The position numbers were made by a program, and so were the translations under genes. Below the pieces are notes generated by a model. That model worked only from the letters and a program-made list of their open reading frames with translations, did not search any database and was not told the origin of the DNA. Below are positions 53,214-62,136 of a DNA stretch of 64,000 nt, piece after piece. Numbering within the stretch: position 1 is the stretch's first letter; every line of letters starts with the position of its first letter. Source of the stretch: Faecalispora sporosphaeroides DSM 1294 (GTDB lineage: Bacteria > Bacillota > Clostridia > Oscillospirales > Acutalibacteraceae); NCBI GenBank assembly GCA_000383295.1, contig KB911073.1, forward strand, positions 79,297 through 143,296, given 5' to 3'.

Positions 53214-56200
53214 GTGCAGTTTCATACCACAATCGGAAAACGTGCGAAGGCTTTGCTTTTGGCGGGCGTTCTAACGTTTTCTCTTGTGCCGCCGCTGGGT
53301 GCGTTTGCCGCTACGGAGCAGGAGCCAAAAAACAGTTTTCTGAAGGACATCGGCAGCGTGCAGATCAGCTCAGAACCGAATGAAGACGGCGGATGCGCCG
53401 AGATCGTCAAGTACAATGCGGAAAATCAAAAATATTATGTGGTGAACGGCAGTGAAAAAGAGCTTTCCATTGTTGACCTGAAAGGGCTGCAAAACAGCCG
53501 GGAAGACAACGCGTTTTTACAGGAAAAGAAGGAGTCCATCCCTTTTTCTGACATTGAAAGCATGATTCAGCAGCACGACGCCGGCTTCCAGTTGGGCGAT
53601 CTGACCTCTGTGGCCGTGAACGGGCAGAAAGATTTGATCGCCGTTTCTGTGCAGTCGGTAAATACCACAACGCCCGGCGCGGTAGTGCTGCTGGATTATG
53701 ATGGAAAGTATCAGACGCATTTTACAACTGGTGTGCAGCCGGACATGGTTGCCTTTACCCCCGACGGCAACTACATTCTCACAGCAGACGAGGGCGAGCC
53801 GCGCGGCGGTTACGATCAGGGAACGGAAGACCCGAAGGGCTCTGTAACGATTGTGGATATTTCGGAAGGATTGGAAAATGCTTCCCCAAAGACCGTCACC
53901 TTTGTGGACTTTGACGACAAAAGGCAGGAGCTTTTAGAGGACGGCGTGATTCTCAAGAAAGACACAGATCCGTCGGTAGATCTGGAGCCGGAATATATCG
54001 CGGTGTCTGGAGGAATGGCATATGTTACCTTGCAGGAGGCCAACGCCATCGCAGCTTTGGATATTGAAAAGGGCGAGTTTACTTCCATTCGAGGGCTGGG
54101 CTTTCAGGACTACAGTGAGGTGGAAGTGGATGCCCGCAAAGATAAAAAAGCGGAATTGAATCAGGAGCCGAAGCTGCGCGGCATTTATATGCCGGACGGT
54201 ATTACCGCCTATGAGGCGGACGGCAAAACCTATTTGCTCACCGCCAATGAGGGCGACAGCCGTGAATGGCCCGGCTACATCAACGAAATCGAGCTGGATG
54301 ATGACGGCGTTCACACGGAAAAAGGGATCGATTTGGGAGAAACATATAAAGAATTGGTTCTTTTGGACACCGCTGATTACGACGGTGATTGGGATGATGA
54401 CACATACTATCTTTTCGGCGGCCGTTCCTTCTCTGTTTGGGATGCGGACACCATGGAGCAGGTTTACGATTCCGGTTCGGATTTTGAGAAAGTTACCGCG
54501 CAAAAATATCCGGACTATTTCAACAGCTCCAACAGCAAGGTCAAACTGGATAACCGCAGCGCCAAAAAGGGACCGGAGCCGGAATATGTGACGGTGGGCG
54601 AGGTGGACGGAGTTCCCTACGCTTTTATCGGCCTGGAGCGCATCGGCGGCGTGATGGCCTATGACATCAGCGACGCGGAAAACGCAGAGTATGTTGATTA
54701 TCTCAATACGCGGGATTTCAGCGAAAATATCAAGGGCGACGTCTCGCCGGAGGGCCTGGATTTTCTTCCGGCGGAGGAGAGCCCCAACGGCGCCGCGCTG
54801 CTTTTGGTGGGCAATGAGGTGAGCGGAACAGTTTCCATGATGCAGGCGGGAGCGGCTTCTCAACCTGTTCCGGACGAAGCGTTGAAGCTGTCGATCATTT
54901 CCGACGACCATCTCTATGACAGAGATGTGTTGGGAGGCGTGACCGAGGGCGGGGCGCTCGAGAGCTATTTGGCGAATGACCGTAAAATGATTGTGGAAAG
55001 CGAAGAACTTCTGGATGAAGCTTTGAAACGCATTGCGAAGAGTGATTCCGATTATGTATTGGTTTCCGGCGACCTGACGAAGGACGGCGAAAAAGTCAAC
55101 CATGAAAAGTTGGCGGAAAAGCTGAAACAACTGGAACAGGATACTCAAAAACAGGTGTTTGTCATCAACGGAAATCACGACATCTCCAATGAAGATGCAC
55201 TTTCATACAATGGAACAGAAACCAATCCGGCAGAAACCATAGACCGAGCGGATTTTAAAAAAATCTATGCCGATTTGGGCTATGACCAGGCGCTGGAACA
55301 GGATTCCGGTTCTCTGTCTTATACCGCGAATCTGGGGGACGATTACCGGTTGATCGTGATCGATGCCTGCATTTACAACAATGACGCGGCAAATCCACAT
55401 CAGGATACCGCTGGTGAGCTCCACAACGGCCAGATGAGCTGGGTGCTGGCACAGATCAAAAAAGCGATTCAGGATGGCCGCCGGCCCATTGGCATGCTGC
55501 ACCACGGTTTGGTGCCCCATACGGCGATTCAGTCTACATTTTTCCCGCAATACCTGCTGAAGGATTACGAAACCATTTCTCATACACTGGCCGATGCAGG
55601 GCTGGGGCTGGTATTTACCGGGCACTTCCATTCACAGGATGTGGCCGTAACCACAACCAAGAAGGGGAACAAGCTGTATGATATGGAAACCGGTTCTTTG
55701 GTCACTTATCCATCTCCTGTGCGCACGGTTGCTTTGCATGGAGATCAGGTGACCTACAAAAGCGACTCGGTGAATTCCTTGGATGGTCTCAATGAAAATA
55801 TTGTAAGTTCCGCAGCCATTTATCAAGCCGTTGGCGGCGATTTCTCCCAATACGCACAGCAGTATCTGCTGAAAGGCCTGACGGATCAGGTTCCGGGTAT
55901 GCTGGCATATCTTTTGATGCAGAACGGACTTGATCAGGAGACTGCCTTGACACAGGCAAAGACCCTGTCCGACAGCAAGCCCTTTGGAAATGAAACAACA
56001 CTGTCTCAGTTTTTGGCAGCCTGCATGGCAAAGCATTATTCGGGGGACGAGGATCCTGGTGAATTGAAAGCGGCTATTTCAGCTCTGCAGACTTCGCCCA
56101 ATGCACTTCATCAAATGCTGGGCAAGGCAGCTTGGGCGTTGACCAATGACACCACCGGCACCCTGACCGAGCCGCAGTTGGATACTGCGGCGGATAACAG

Positions 56201-57407
56201 CGGCAGTTTTACGCTTTCGAGCCTGCCCGCTGACAATGATCATAACAATGACAGAGACGATGATGACGATGACGACAGCGGCTCTTCTTCCGGCAGTAAA
56301 GGCGCTTCCGGTAATAAAGGCACTTCCGGCGGCAAGGATGCATCTTCCACAGTCAGCACTGCCCCCCTGGTGGGCGGCGGTACCGCGGTGACGGTTACCA
56401 CCCAGCCTGACAGCACCGTGGTAACGGCGGGTAACGCGCGGATTATCGCTTCGGTTCCCGACGCTACCGCTTCCATCCTCGCATCCGCAGCTCCGCAAAG
56501 TCCCGCGCAGATCACGATCACTCCTCCCACCGCTTCTCTGATACAGCAGCTGCGGGCCCCGGAGGTCACCGGAGTCGCACTGGATATCAGAGTTCCGTCG
56601 GCTGTCGGCAGCAATGCCAACTCCAATGTTCAAGTCGCGATCAGCGCGGATGCGGGTCTGCTGAACGCGGCAAGAGAAGCCGGCAAAGATTTGGAGATTT
56701 CTGTTTTGGATACGGCTACCGGCAAAACGCTCTATTCCTGGAAATTCAGCGGAGTCGATTTGGCGCAGACAGATTTCGCTGTAACCCGCGGCCTGAATCT
56801 GGCGATGACGGTACAGTCCGTTTCTCAGGTTGCGTCAGTGCACAGCGTTGTTCCTTCCGGAAATGGAGTGGTGCTGCGCTTCGCCAATAACGGCCAGCTG
56901 CCGGCTCCTGCCACGGTGAGGGTAGATTTGAGTTCGTTTGGGTATCAGCCCGGGCAAATATTATATTTTTACCATTGGAATCCGGCTACCGGCAGGTTGG
57001 AGCCGGCAGGGAGGGAACCGGTTATGGTAGACGCTCAGAGCTACGGGAGTGTGACAGTAACCCACAACTCCGATTTCGTCCTGCTGCCCGAGAAGCTGAG
57101 TACAGGATCTCTCACGCTGGATACTCGCAGCTATACGCTGCCCGTAGGTAGGGCATATGAGATCGGAGTCAAATTGACGGGAGAGGGCAGCACTCTTAAG
57201 GTGGTTCCTTCCAGAAGCGGCATTGTAAAAGTAGAAGCGCTGAAAAATGGGAATTATAAAATCACGGGCCTGAAAAACGGCACTGCCTTCATATCCTTTG
57301 ATGTTTACGCTGGAAGCAAGCTGTTGACCCATGCCTCTGTAAAGGTCAGCGTTCAGAGCGGCGGCAAAGCGCAGGGAATATCCGGCAAGCAGACGGCAGT
57401 ATTTTAA
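53214..57407 (+). CDS. Large secreted choice-of-anchor I / metallophosphoesterase protein
   Basis: 1397 residues with a signal peptide (1-32). A choice-of-anchor I beta-propeller-like domain (about 45-550; VQPDMVAFTPDGNYILTADEGEPR, then LTANEGDSREW) comes first. A calcineurin-type metallophosphoesterase domain (about 555-860) follows with SDDHLYD, SGDLTKDG, NGNHD (about 650), LHHGLVPH and GHFHSQD (about 802). After an Asp-rich and Gly/Ser-rich linker (about 1012-1050) comes a beta domain of unknown type. The last domain (about 1298-1385) opens with LTLDTRSYTLPVG and matches the N-terminal domain of the GHL10 protein at 14150. No LPXTG or membrane anchor is seen. GTG start behind AAGGAGGAA. 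Confidence 0.88.
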   Translation: MQFHTTIGKRAKALLLAGVLTFSLVPPLGAFAATEQEPKNSFLKDIGSVQISSEPNEDGGCAEIVKYNAENQKYYVVNGSEKELSIVDLKGLQNSREDNAFLQEKKESIPFSDIESMIQQHDAGFQLGDLTSVAVNGQKDLIAVSVQSVNTTTPGAVVLLDYDGKYQTHFTTGVQPDMVAFTPDGNYILTADEGEPRGGYDQGTEDPKGSVTIVDISEGLENASPKTVTFVDFDDKRQELLEDGVILKKDTDPSVDLEPEYIAVSGGMAYVTLQEANAIAALDIEKGEFTSIRGLGFQDYSEVEVDARKDKKAELNQEPKLRGIYMPDGITAYEADGKTYLLTANEGDSREWPGYINEIELDDDGVHTEKGIDLGETYKELVLLDTADYDGDWDDDTYYLFGGRSFSVWDADTMEQVYDSGSDFEKVTAQKYPDYFNSSNSKVKLDNRSAKKGPEPEYVTVGEVDGVPYAFIGLERIGGVMAYDISDAENAEYVDYLNTRDFSENIKGDVSPEGLDFLPAEESPNGAALLLVGNEVSGTVSMMQAGAASQPVPDEALKLSIISDDHLYDRDVLGGVTEGGALESYLANDRKMIVESEELLDEALKRIAKSDSDYVLVSGDLTKDGEKVNHEKLAEKLKQLEQDTQKQVFVINGNHDISNEDALSYNGTETNPAETIDRADFKKIYADLGYDQALEQDSGSLSYTANLGDDYRLIVIDACIYNNDAANPHQDTAGELHNGQMSWVLAQIKKAIQDGRRPIGMLHHGLVPHTAIQSTFFPQYLLKDYETISHTLADAGLGLVFTGHFHSQDVAVTTTKKGNKLYDMETGSLVTYPSPVRTVALHGDQVTYKSDSVNSLDGLNENIVSSAAIYQAVGGDFSQYAQQYLLKGLTDQVPGMLAYLLMQNGLDQETALTQAKTLSDSKPFGNETTLSQFLAACMAKHYSGDEDPGELKAAISALQTSPNALHQMLGKAAWALTNDTTGTLTEPQLDTAADNSGSFTLSSLPADNDHNNDRDDDDDDDSGSSSGSKGASGNKGTSGGKDASSTVSTAPLVGGGTAVTVTTQPDSTVVTAGNARIIASVPDATASILASAAPQSPAQITITPPTASLIQQLRAPEVTGVALDIRVPSAVGSNANSNVQVAISADAGLLNAAREAGKDLEISVLDTATGKTLYSWKFSGVDLAQTDFAVTRGLNLAMTVQSVSQVASVHSVVPSGNGVVLRFANNGQLPAPATVRVDLSSFGYQPGQILYFYHWNPATGRLEPAGREPVMVDAQSYGSVTVTHNSDFVLLPEKLSTGSLTLDTRSYTLPVGRAYEIGVKLTGEGSTLKVVPSRSGIVKVEALKNGNYKITGLKNGTAFISFDVYAGSKLLTHASVKVSVQSGGKAQGISGKQTAVF

Positions 57408-57448
57408 AAATTCACAAAGAGACTTCAGCCAGTGAAAATTTGAGGCTC

Positions 57449-57661
57449 TTAATCAACAATCCCCTCAGCAGGAACCTTTTTCGGCTGAGGGGATTGTAAT
57501 TTTGGCATAAAGCGCGGATGCTGCTCAATGTATTCCCTGAAAGTTTCTCCGTTTAACAATCCTGAGAAAAAAACCGCTGCGCCGTCTGTTCTGACAGGAG
57601 GAAGAGCCGTCAGTTTGCCTGTATTTTCGGAAAAGGTTGAAGCGCTTGTGGACAATATCAT
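57449..57661 (-). CDS. Possible 70-residue small protein
   Basis: A minus-strand frame (MILSTSASTFSENTGKLTAL and onward, with GAAVFFSGLLNGETFREYIE in the middle) begins seven bases after GGAGG, a good ribosome binding site. A long perfect inverted repeat (AATCCCCTCAGC/GCTGAGGGGATT, 57458-57495) covers its last codons and may also be the plus-strand terminator of the large protein gene. No family recognised. Confidence 0.4.
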   Translation of the reverse strand: MILSTSASTFSENTGKLTALPPVRTDGAAVFFSGLLNGETFREYIEQHPRFMPKLQSPQPKKVPAEGIVD

Positions 57662-57992
57662 ATTAGTCCTCCATATTTTTGCCATTGTGGGCTGTTCCGC
57701 CGGTACAGGTGGTTTAGAGCATGAAAAAAGACCGACACTCGATTTTCATCAAGAGGTGGTCTGGAATTGGCGGAGAATGCCGCGCGAAATTCAAACACGC
57801 ATATTTCACAAACGGGATGTTGGTGTTGTTACTATATCTTAAGAAAGGCTAATCCTAGTTGACAGATTGAAAAAGGTTTGTCAGCTCGGGTTCAGCCAGT
57901 GTCGGGACATATTGCCTCGCCAGCGCTGCCCCAAAGGATTTTTCATCGACATTCACTTCACTAGCTATTGCGAAGTTTGTTTTGGCAAACCG
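57662..57992. other. Gene-poor interval with a possible gene remnant
   Basis: No intact gene. On the minus strand a short frame around 57855-57980 (VNVDEKSFGAALARQYV, then LAEPELTNLFQSVN) reads like the C-terminus of a lost protein, without a start codon or ribosome binding site I trust. The sequence moves here from GC-rich core to AT-rich accessory composition. Confidence 0.3.
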
Positions 57993-58781
57993 TTAATGAC
58001 AATTCTTTTTTTCAAGAGCACAATTTTTAATTACATCTGTCCATTCCTGTGGTCGGCAAGCCAAAAGCTCTTCGTGTTTTAAATTGTGTTCGATAATATC
58101 GGGATGAATAAAATGCTGATGATAGCGCTCCAAATACTGGGGACCCATCTTTGCTGCATATAGGCAATGTACGGTCGTATGAGAAACTTCAATCCCATCA
58201 TAGAGCCTTGTAACCAGATCTGAATAGAATTGATTCTCAATGCTTGCTTTTTCCACAAACGACATGTTTTGCCCACCAGAGCCAAGAATCATTCTCATGA
58301 AACAATCTAAATAGTGCGGACTTGTTTTTTTCTTCAGCAACCTTGTAATCAAGGGATTCAGCCTGTTTTTTTGCAAAGTGCGGTATAAAAAGGAGGAGAG
58401 CAATTTAGCCTGGATCTTTGCGGCATAACCGTCTTCCTGGTCCAAATCAGAACTGCCTAAAATACCGTGATCCATATGAATCCGATTCCTTTGCAAGAGT
58501 AGTCCGACAAAAGAGCCTCCCAAAGAACAACCGTAGGCCGCATGTATTTTCCCCAAAAATCGCTTGTTTAAAAAAGATTCGATCTTTTCGGTCTCTGTTA
58601 TCATATCTGTAAATATCGTATGCTCTGTTTCATCAAAACCATCGTAAGATACGCAAACAACAAGAAAGCTATCCTGGAGCAGTTCAATAACATGCCCGAA
58701 ATTATTTTTCCAGTGGGAGCATGTTCCCGGGAGCAACAGGAGGGTCGGATTGTTGCGATTGCCAAATTCATAAAATTTCAT
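57993..58781 (-). CDS. Alpha/beta hydrolase family protein
   Basis: 262 residues. It has an alpha/beta hydrolase start (LLLLPGTCSHWKNNF with the oxyanion loop), a nucleophile elbow GCSLGG (Ser about 86) and a likely catalytic His near the C-terminus in the HFIHPD region. There is no signal peptide, so it is cytosolic. The substrate is unknown. AT-rich codon use fits an accessory gene. No clear operon partner is adjacent. Confidence 0.78.
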   Translation of the reverse strand: MKFYEFGNRNNPTLLLLPGTCSHWKNNFGHVIELLQDSFLVVCVSYDGFDETEHTIFTDMITETEKIESFLNKRFLGKIHAAYGCSLGGSFVGLLLQRNRIHMDHGILGSSDLDQEDGYAAKIQAKLLSSFLYRTLQKNRLNPLITRLLKKKTSPHYLDCFMRMILGSGGQNMSFVEKASIENQFYSDLVTRLYDGIEVSHTTVHCLYAAKMGPQYLERYHQHFIHPDIIEHNLKHEELLACRPQEWTDVIKNCALEKKNCH

Positions 58782-59921
58782 TAAGTCGGCCTCTAAATAA
58801 ATATCGTGTTAGCTTAAACTAATATATTGCAATATTAGCACTAATCACGACTTCTGTCAAATTCGGTATTGGTCTTAAAGATCAGATCAATCATGACCAA
58901 ACAGGGATTCTTAAAAAGAAAGAACCGCTAAGAATCCAGCGTATAAGCCAATTCTTTGAGGTTCCATTTGGTGGACACTGTGGAAAAAAGATTTCTTATC
59001 ATTCTCAAAAAAGGGCATCCCGTCCTCAAAATAAATCAGATTCTCCGCAGGCATTGACCAAATTCATGATACCACAAATCCGCAATCTTTTCATGGCCGT
59101 GTTCAGACATTCATGCGACTGTCTGCGTTCGGTATACCTTCCATTGATCATTCCTGTTCTGTTTTCTGCTGAAAGGCGAAGGAAGCTTCTTTGGTTGAAC
59201 CATATCGGGTAGCGGCTTTAAATGGATGATTTGTTTCTGCGCCAATGGTTTTGGCGAAACGGAGTGCTCCAGAAACGGATAATCCCACCAGCATAAAATG
59301 GTTGCTTTCGCATATTTTCCATTCTTCTGCCGGTCGGAATCATTATAGGGATTTCACTGAAGCCGCTGCCATTCTTTCGGTGCAGAGCATCCCCTTGGCG
59401 GGGAGGCTCACACGCTGTCACAAACGGCTCACACGCCGTTTCAACTGATGTGGTGGTGGGTCTACAGCTTCATCGGGGCAGCTATCGCTTACAGGGGCGC
59501 AGCTGGGTTCCACGTTTTCGGTACAATTTTCCGCATGGAGGGTATCGGCAGAGGCATCCACCTGAATGGTTTTCATGAGCGCCAGCTTGGAAAGGTTCCG
59601 TTCCGCCTAGCTACCGCAGAGACAATCTGTTCCAAATACAGCGCACTGTTCTTTTTCAATGCTTTCATAGGCTTCTCCTTATGGTATTACGGAACTTTAA
59701 CCGGTTCCGAACCCGGATACTTCATTGTACATCATAGAAAAAATGGTCGGGATATGGAGGCTTATTTGGTGTGCCCAAAAACAGCATACAGTAGAACAAA
59801 CCATAAAAATGGCTCTAAGCAACGAATGGAGCGGGATTCAAACGAATCCCGCTCCAACTATTGACAAAGAGCCTTTCTTTACATATATCTTAACACCATG
59901 AATTTTCTTCTATATATATTT
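58782..59921. other. 1.1-kb region without an intact gene
   Basis: Both strands show only short frames broken by stops. On the minus strand, one frame with an excellent ribosome binding site is frameshifted (59418-59668, listed separately). A perfect 13-bp hairpin (TGGAGCGGGATTC with its complement, 59827-59856) has no T run. A plus-strand frame across 59448-59864 lacks a ribosome binding site and is probably chance. The region looks like decayed coding DNA. Confidence 0.45.
59418..59668 (-). pseudogene. Frameshifted small gene
   Basis: Starts MKALKKNSALYLEQIVSAVA behind AAGGAGAAGCC. A single missing base near 59607 breaks the frame; the other frame continues coherently with ERNLSKLALMKTIQVDAS and a Cys-rich end (HAENCTE, SCAP, SCPDEAVDPPP). 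Together about 83 residues. I do not recognise the family. Confidence 0.4.
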
Positions 59922-60497
59922 TTATTTCAATACTGAATTCGCCAATTTTTGTAGAAATTTCTCCCGCTTCTCCTGAGCCCCTTTAGAAACATCCCCGCAG
60001 TAGAGCCACTTAGCATTTGTAATTCCTATGCTTTTTAATGTAGTATTGATAAATGTTTTCTGAATTAGATTACCGGCAATAAATTTTAAATACCAACGAG
60101 GAGATTGGCCTGTTGTTATCACTTTGGCAGATTTAATATTGGTTAATTGCCCCTTTAATCCTGTACTTGTTTCTATATATGCGAAATTTTTCAACATAAC
60201 TTTATCGAAGAAACCTTTAAGGATTGCAGGTGTATCGTACCACCAAAGGGGAAAAATAAAAATAATTTCATCTGTTTTTCTTAATATGCTTTGATATTTC
60301 GTTACCAAAGGGTCCTTATGTTGTCCTTTTGAATACAAAGCCAACTCCTCTTCGGTCATAACAGGATTAAAATTCTCTTTATTTAAGTCAATTACCTTAT
60401 ATTCCTTTTTCTCTTTCACTAAGACACTTATTACCGTATCCAGTATAGCCTTATTAAAACTTCCGTACCATGGATGAGCGAATACAATTGTTACCAT
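59922..60497 (-). CDS. NAD(P)H-dependent quinone oxidoreductase (flavodoxin_2 family)
   Basis: A 191-residue flavodoxin-fold FMN or FAD reductase of the NQO1/KefF type. It opens TIVFAHPWYGSFNKAIL, and has the IIFIFPLWWYDTPAILKGFFDKVML segment and a TTGQSPRWYL loop. Such enzymes reduce quinones or other electrophiles by two electrons. It lies 17 bases after the other reductase gene, in the same direction, under the ArsR-type repressor unit. Confidence 0.9.
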   Translation of the reverse strand: MVTIVFAHPWYGSFNKAILDTVISVLVKEKKEYKVIDLNKENFNPVMTEEELALYSKGQHKDPLVTKYQSILRKTDEIIFIFPLWWYDTPAILKGFFDKVMLKNFAYIETSTGLKGQLTNIKSAKVITTGQSPRWYLKFIAGNLIQKTFINTTLKSIGITNAKWLYCGDVSKGAQEKREKFLQKLANSVLK

Positions 60498-60514
60498 ATT
60501 AAAACACCTCTCAA

Positions 60515-61069
60515 TTAATATTTTATAATTTCTGTCCCTAATATATAGGCAGCTTTTTTAGATTGCTCATTTTTAGAAACCTCTACCTCATATGTGCTCA
60601 CATTAAAGTTTTGTATAAACTTCATCCCAAGATATTGGGAAAGCATAGCGATGGATTGAGCGATATTGGGGACCCCCGCATTGAGTTCATTGCTATCTCC
60701 ATAGGTAGTTAACAATACAATTTTTTTATTTAATAAAGTATGATAATCCACTGCATGCAGCCGGTCTAAAAAAGTTTTTAACTGTCCAGTCATATTAAAA
60801 ACATAAACGGGGGTAGCAAAAACTAAAACATCAGCTTTTTCAACACTCTCATAAATATTCTGCATATCATCCTTTAATACACACGAGCTTTTACTGCTTT
60901 TCTGGCAGGTGTTGCAACCTGTACAATACTGTATATTTTTTGATTGGAGAAAAATTGTTTCTACTTGTGGTGAAGGGTTTAAATCCTCTGCACCTTTTAA
61001 ATATTCTTTCAATAAAATAGCTGTATTGCCTTTATCTCGTGGGCTTGCTAAAATGGAAAGTATGTTCAT
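60515..61069 (-). CDS. Flavodoxin-fold NADPH-dependent FMN reductase
   Basis: A 184-residue iron-sulfur flavoprotein-like reductase. The phosphate-binding start is LSILASPRDKGNTAILL, followed by the Cys cluster YCTGCNTCQKSSKSSC (about 48-63) and the flavin site ATPVYVFNMTGQLKTFLDR. It starts behind AAGGAAG. It is the first gene downstream of an operator-containing promoter and is followed by the quinone reductase gene. Confidence 0.88.
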   Translation of the reverse strand: MNILSILASPRDKGNTAILLKEYLKGAEDLNPSPQVETIFLQSKNIQYCTGCNTCQKSSKSSCVLKDDMQNIYESVEKADVLVFATPVYVFNMTGQLKTFLDRLHAVDYHTLLNKKIVLLTTYGDSNELNAGVPNIAQSIAMLSQYLGMKFIQNFNVSTYEVEVSKNEQSKKAAYILGTEIIKY

Positions 61070-61109
61070 AATTATTCCTTCCTTTCATTTAACTTGTTGA
61101 TAATATGAT

Positions 61110-61138
61110 ACTTTAGTGCACACATATGCATATTTCAA
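61110..61138 (-). promoter_or_regulatory. Promoter with embedded operator, flavodoxin reductase operon
   Basis: On the minus strand TTGAAA (61133-61138) and TAAAGT (61110-61115) lie 17 bases apart. Between them, positions 61117-61131 carry TGCACACATATGCAT, nearly identical to the operator of the ArsR-type gene. A repressor bound here would block RNA polymerase. Confidence 0.65.
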
Positions 61139-61145
61139 CTTTTTT

Positions 61146-61167
61146 AAAAAGGCAATCTTGCCTTTTT
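61146..61167 (-). terminator. Terminator of the ArsR-type gene
   Basis: AAAAAGGCA/TGCCTTTTT stem with a four-base loop and T-rich ends, directly after the gene's stop codon. Confidence 0.75.
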
Positions 61168-61172
61168 AAATT

Positions 61173-61499
61173 TCATTGCTGTATTAATTTTTTTAAATTA
61201 CTTGCTGTTAATTCAAATTTTTCAAGAATATATTTATCGTTCAATTCATAAAAAACATTCCTATTCTCTTTAATCTTATTAACTATCTCATATCTGTACA
61301 TTAAATCCAAGTGTCTTGAAATAACGGAACGATGCTGTGTGAAATTATCAGAGATATCTTTGATATTTTTAGTGCCGTTTATAGCTAAGTATTTCATAAT
61401 ATCACATCGTACCGGATCAAACAAAGTCTTAAAAAATTCAAAATCAATGCTTTCTTCTATTTCTTTGGTACATTCTAAAATTAAACCATTATTATTCAT
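61173..61499 (-). CDS. ArsR-type winged-helix transcriptional repressor
   Basis: 108 residues with a winged HTH: FFKTLFDPVRCDIMKYLAINGTKNIKDI, then the recognition helix QHRSVISRHLDLMYRYEIV and the wing ENRNVFYELND. It likely senses a small molecule or redox signal and controls itself and the two reductase genes, because both promoters carry the same TGCA-N7-TGCA element. Only one Cys (in ECTKEIEES) near the N-terminus and one in VRCDIM are seen. The ATG at 61499 follows AGGTGATAAAT. Confidence 0.85.
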   Translation of the reverse strand: MNNNGLILECTKEIEESIDFEFFKTLFDPVRCDIMKYLAINGTKNIKDISDNFTQHRSVISRHLDLMYRYEIVNKIKENRNVFYELNDKYILEKFELTASNLKKLIQQ

Positions 61500-61517
61500 A
61501 TTTATCACCTAGATAAC

Positions 61518-61547
61518 ATTATATATGCACACGCATGCATTTGTCAA
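61518..61547 (-). promoter_or_regulatory. Promoter with embedded operator, ArsR-type gene
   Basis: On the minus strand a perfect TTGACA (61542-61547) and a perfect TATAAT (61518-61523) lie 18 bases apart. The spacer contains TGCACACGCATGCAT (plus strand 61526-61540). This arrangement predicts autoregulation. Confidence 0.7.
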
Positions 61548-61674
61548 CAATTTTGATTGATAAAATAAAACAAAGTCAAAGCTGGATATGGATGTTCAGC
61601 TGGACGAGCTCCGGAATAGTCTGCTATAAATGACTGCTTTGCTATGCTATAATCTATAAAAAGAAAGAGGTAAA

Positions 61675-61885
61675 ATGTCCATAGTATCACAATAAAAAAA
61701 TTTTACTGGTGGATGACGAAGCAGGTCTCTTGGATATGCTGAAAATCACACTGAAAAAAGAGCGTTTTACCGATAAAACTTGTGCTTACACCGCAAAAGA
61801 GGTCTTAAATTTAAATCGGCTTTCAATCAGCGTTAAAAATCTGTGCCCTTTTTGGTTTCAGCTCATTCCTTTGATTGTATTTTGA
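61675..61885 (+). pseudogene. Truncated, frameshifted response regulator gene
   Basis: Starts MSIVSQ behind AGAAAGAGGT, then one extra base at about 61692 shifts the frame into KKILLVDDEAGLLDMLKITLKKERF, the start of a receiver domain with the acidic pocket (DDE) and first helix. Homology stops after about TAKEVLNL, before the phosphorylated Asp. The rest of the receiver and the DNA-binding domain are missing. Confidence 0.7.
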
Positions 61886-61930
61886 GCAGCACCCTTTTTC
61901 ATATTCTCTGTGCGAAAAAGGGTGCTGCTC
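61884..61930. repeat. Perfect 17-bp inverted repeat
   Basis: GAGCAGCACCCTTTTTC with its exact complement around a 13-base loop, immediately after the response regulator remnant. There is no T run beyond the arms. Confidence 0.6.
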
Positions 61931-62000
61931 ATGAATGTTTTTACTTGTAGGTTTGAGTCCTGTCTGAGTGAAGCTTTTACCCTAATAAATCTACGAGAAA

Positions 62001-62030
62001 AGGGCTTCCACTTTTCATTGTGGAAGCCCT
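62001..62030. repeat. Perfect 11-bp hairpin
   Basis: AGGGCTTCCAC/GTGGAAGCCCT with an 8-base loop; no T run. Confidence 0.55.
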
Positions 62031-62105
62031 CGAAAGGCTTGGATTTACTGGATTAGTAACCATTAAATCTTATTTGCCTTTTATTTTTGGTGGAGGCCTG
62101 TCTTC

Positions 62106-62122
62106 GCTGGTCGAACACTAAA
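62106..62122 (+). repeat. Direct repeat, left copy
   Basis: GCTGGTCGAACACTAAA; differs at one base from the copy at 62700. Confidence 0.5.
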
Positions 62123-62136
62123 CGTCTAAATGCAAA

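Noticed and set aside
59448..59864. Plus-strand frame of 138 codons
   Set aside because: No ribosome binding site, odd composition, and it overlaps a minus-strand frame with an excellent start signal.
62085..62120. tRNA 3' end acting as attachment site (TGGTGGAGG text)
   Set aside because: The neighbouring bases do not form a T-arm or acceptor stem, so the match is probably chance.
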